Of a stretch of 64,000 nt of DNA, positions 62,209-64,000 are shown one piece after another. Under the pieces are notes generated by a model that had not been told where the DNA came from, did no database searches, and saw only the letters and a list, made by a program, of their open reading frames with translations. Numbering within the stretch: position 1 is the stretch's first letter; each line of letters opens with the position of its first letter. Location: assembly GCA_016929065.1 (NCBI GenBank), contig JAFGJO010000032.1, positions 1 to 64,000 of the forward strand. The letters run 5' to 3'. The DNA comes from Spirochaetales bacterium (GTDB taxonomy: Bacteria > Spirochaetota > Spirochaetia > SZUA-6 > RPPD01). A program made the translations under genes and the position numbers.

Positions 62209-63090
62209 ATGGGAATGCAGCCAAAAACAATATTTCAACAGATTTTTAAAATTTCAGGGATTGTACTCTTCTGCACAGTCACTTTACTCTTTCTTTATCC
62301 GCTTTTATGGCTTGCAGACTCTTCATTCAGGCCCTGGACTGAAGTCGCTTCAACTGTTCCTTTTTTTGTCGAAAAAAATCCAATTGAAGCAATCTCAAGT
62401 TATAATCTAAAAGCGATGACGGAAGCACTAATCGGCGGAGAAGGACTGACAAAATGGAATGTCGGCCTTGCTTTTATAAATTCGGTCTGGGTGACAATAG
62501 CTGCCATTTTATTAACGATAGTTGTTTGTTCATTCGCTGCATATGCCTTTGCCTACCTGAATTTTCCATTCAAAAAGCCGGTATTTGTGATAGTCATTGC
62601 AACAATGATGCTTCCCATGACCACAATGGTCGTTCCCTACTATCTGCTATTAAACACCCTTGGACTTATCGATAATCCTCTGGGACTCATTATTCCCTAT
62701 GCCGCATCTGCATTTTCAATATTTTTGCTTCGGCAGTATTTTGTCAAAGTACCCTTTTCCTATATAGAATCAGCGCGAATGGAAGGCTCAAGTGAATTCC
62801 GGATTTTATTCAGTATTATCATGCCGCTTGCAAGGCCTGCGATCGCAGCCATGGCCATTATACAATTCCGGCTTGTATGGAATGACTTTCTCTACCCGAT
62901 GCTTATTTTAAAAACACAGGAATTCTTTACACTTCCCATAATAATAAAATTTATGGACAGTAAAAATATCGACAAACCATACGATGTAATCGTCGCCACA
63001 GGATTCATTGCAGTCTCTGTTCCACTTATATTTTTCCTGATTTTTCAGCGTCAATTTATCGAAGGACTTACCGGCGGGTTGAAACAATAG
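62209..63090 (+). CDS. ABC sugar permease, MalG/UgpE type
   Basis: 293 residues, six membrane helices, EAA loop YIESARMEGSSEFRILFSII. GGGAAA before the ATG, 15 bases after the first permease stop. It is the second half of the permease dimer. Confidence 0.9.
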   Translation: MGMQPKTIFQQIFKISGIVLFCTVTLLFLYPLLWLADSSFRPWTEVASTVPFFVEKNPIEAISSYNLKAMTEALIGGEGLTKWNVGLAFINSVWVTIAAILLTIVVCSFAAYAFAYLNFPFKKPVFVIVIATMMLPMTTMVVPYYLLLNTLGLIDNPLGLIIPYAASAFSIFLLRQYFVKVPFSYIESARMEGSSEFRILFSIIMPLARPAIAAMAIIQFRLVWNDFLYPMLILKTQEFFTLPIIIKFMDSKNIDKPYDVIVATGFIAVSVPLIFFLIFQRQFIEGLTGGLKQ

Positions 63091-63127
63091 CCCTTCCCGA
63101 CCGGCACAATTTCACAAGGAGGCTTTC

Positions 63128-64000
63128 ATGCAGTTCGGTTTTTTTGATGATAAAAACCGGGAATACGTAATCCAGCACCCCGAGACCCCGCTCCCCTGGA
63201 TAAATTATCTGGGATCAAAGGATTATTTTTCCATCATCTCACAAACAGCAGGCGGTTACCATTTTTTCAGGGATGCACGGCTCCGCCGCATCACCCGGTA
63301 CCATTACAACTCCGTCCCCATCGACACAAACGGCAGATTATTTTATGTCCGCGAAAACGGCAGCGTCTGGTCACCGGCATGGAAACCGGTCAAAACACCG
63401 CTCGATTTTTATGAATGCCGGCATGGCATGGGGTATACAAAAATCATCGGCAGAAAAGACGGGCTTGAGGTATCACTCCTGTTTTTTGTCCCTGTCGACA
63501 AAACCGCCGAGGTGACAGTCTGTACGGTAAAGAACACAACCAAAAACAAAAAAACCTTCTCTCTGTTCAGCGCAGTGGAATTCTGCTTGTGGGATGCGTT
63601 GAATGACGCAAACAACCTGCAAAGAACCCTCTCCATCGGGGAAGTGGAAATTGAACCCGGAGTTATTTACCATAAAACTGAATACCGGGAACGCCGGAAC
63701 CACTATTCATTCTATGCGGCAAATAAAACACCAAACCGGTTCGATACCGACCGTGATTCTTTTTTCGGGCTGTATAACGGGTATCATGAACCAAAGGCGG
63801 TTCTGGAAGGGAGTGCCACATGTTCAATCGCTCACGGCTGGTCACCTGTCGGTGCATTTCAATTTGACATGGAACTTGATGCCGGCAAAGAAGAAACAGT
63901 GCTGTTCACTCTGGGTTATGCAGAAAACAAGTCAACAGAGAAATGGGAAACACAAGGAGTGCTCAATAAAACAAAGGCAAAAAACATGCTCTCCTCACTG
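63128..64000 (+). CDS. GH94 cellobiose/cellodextrin phosphorylase, N-terminal part
   Basis: 291 codons, open at the window edge. The opening FGFFDDKNREYVIQHPETPL and NYLGSKDYFSIISQTAGGYH followed by RDARLRRITRYHYNSVP is the start of GH94 disaccharide phosphorylases, which split cellobiose with phosphate to glucose and glucose 1-phosphate in the cytoplasm; chitobiose or cellodextrin phosphorylases share this fold. An AAGGAGG just before the ATG fixes the start. About two thirds of the usual 800 residues lie beyond the edge. It ends the sugar-import operon. Confidence 0.9.
   Translation, partial: MQFGFFDDKNREYVIQHPETPLPWINYLGSKDYFSIISQTAGGYHFFRDARLRRITRYHYNSVPIDTNGRLFYVRENGSVWSPAWKPVKTPLDFYECRHGMGYTKIIGRKDGLEVSLLFFVPVDKTAEVTVCTVKNTTKNKKTFSLFSAVEFCLWDALNDANNLQRTLSIGEVEIEPGVIYHKTEYRERRNHYSFYAANKTPNRFDTDRDSFFGLYNGYHEPKAVLEGSATCSIAHGWSPVGAFQFDMELDAGKEETVLFTLGYAENKSTEKWETQGVLNKTKAKNMLSSL

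Overview
The window reads like a chromosomal segment of a free-living, chemotactic spirochaete-type bacterium. GC is in the mid-40s by eye. The lineage clues are inferences from protein families: an archaeal/spirochaete-type UMP kinase, a DUF2259 secreted protein, a FemABX transferase, a PHP-UvrD fusion helicase, and many small secreted or membrane proteins of the kind seen in Treponema-like genomes. There is no prophage, CRISPR array, intact insertion sequence or plasmid gene. Most genes are ordinary core or signalling genes. The accessory signal is mainly in intergenic DNA, where several families of short palindromic repeats lie.

Layout. 0.4-4.7 kb: lipid kinase-like protein, two envelope proteins, UMP kinase and a radical SAM enzyme. 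4.7-5.2 kb: tRNA-Leu(CAA), followed by fragments of itself and palindromes. 5.2-10.2 kb: small unknowns, PPC-domain protein, FemABX and an orphan isopropylmalate dehydrogenase-like enzyme. 10.2-15.3 kb (minus strand): PHP-UvrD helicase, Nudix, a coiled-coil protein and 5-formyl-THF cyclo-ligase. 15.3-15.7 kb: tRNA-Pro(GGG), again beside tRNA fragments and palindromes. 15.8-20.6 kb: DUF5362, FolE, an unknown, orphan HisD and a pair of Hsp20 proteins. 20.6-24.3 kb: an operon of secreted protein, polyferredoxin, response regulator and histidine kinase. 24.5-32 kb: Yip1 protein, ThrS, DUF4476 protein, and two GIDE-like membrane paralogues flanking a radical SAM enzyme. 32-44.2 kb: TPR protein, YjfB-like peptide, large membrane protein, SPFH protein, ankyrin lipoprotein, DMT protein, ABC modules, PLP homeostasis protein, pseudouridine synthase and Na/Pi transporter. 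44.2-49.7 kb: a 1602-residue hybrid kinase and a CheY-like regulator. 50-57.3 kb: chemotaxis operon STAS-MCP-CheW-CheA-CheR-CheB plus a four-Cys peptide. 57.5-64 kb: a beta-propeller protein divergent from a sugar ABC operon that ends in a truncated GH94 cellobiose phosphorylase.

Functional links. The chemotaxis operon is nearly complete, but its phospho-acceptor CheY could be the divergent single-domain regulator at 49.3 kb or lie elsewhere. The last operon fits import of cellobiose or cello-oligosaccharides followed by phosphorolysis in the cytoplasm. The polyferredoxin operon looks like a self-regulated membrane redox module.

Three patterns deserve most attention. (1) Both tRNA genes, and possibly a third degenerate tRNA at the left edge, are accompanied by copies of their own 3' end, an inverted copy of their T arm, and compact hairpins. 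(2) Several genes without a Shine-Dalgarno have a good -35/-10 promoter whose -10 ends only 6-10 bases before the ATG, which implies leaderless mRNAs. (3) A 30-base REP-like palindrome occurs three times, plus one apparently interrupted copy.
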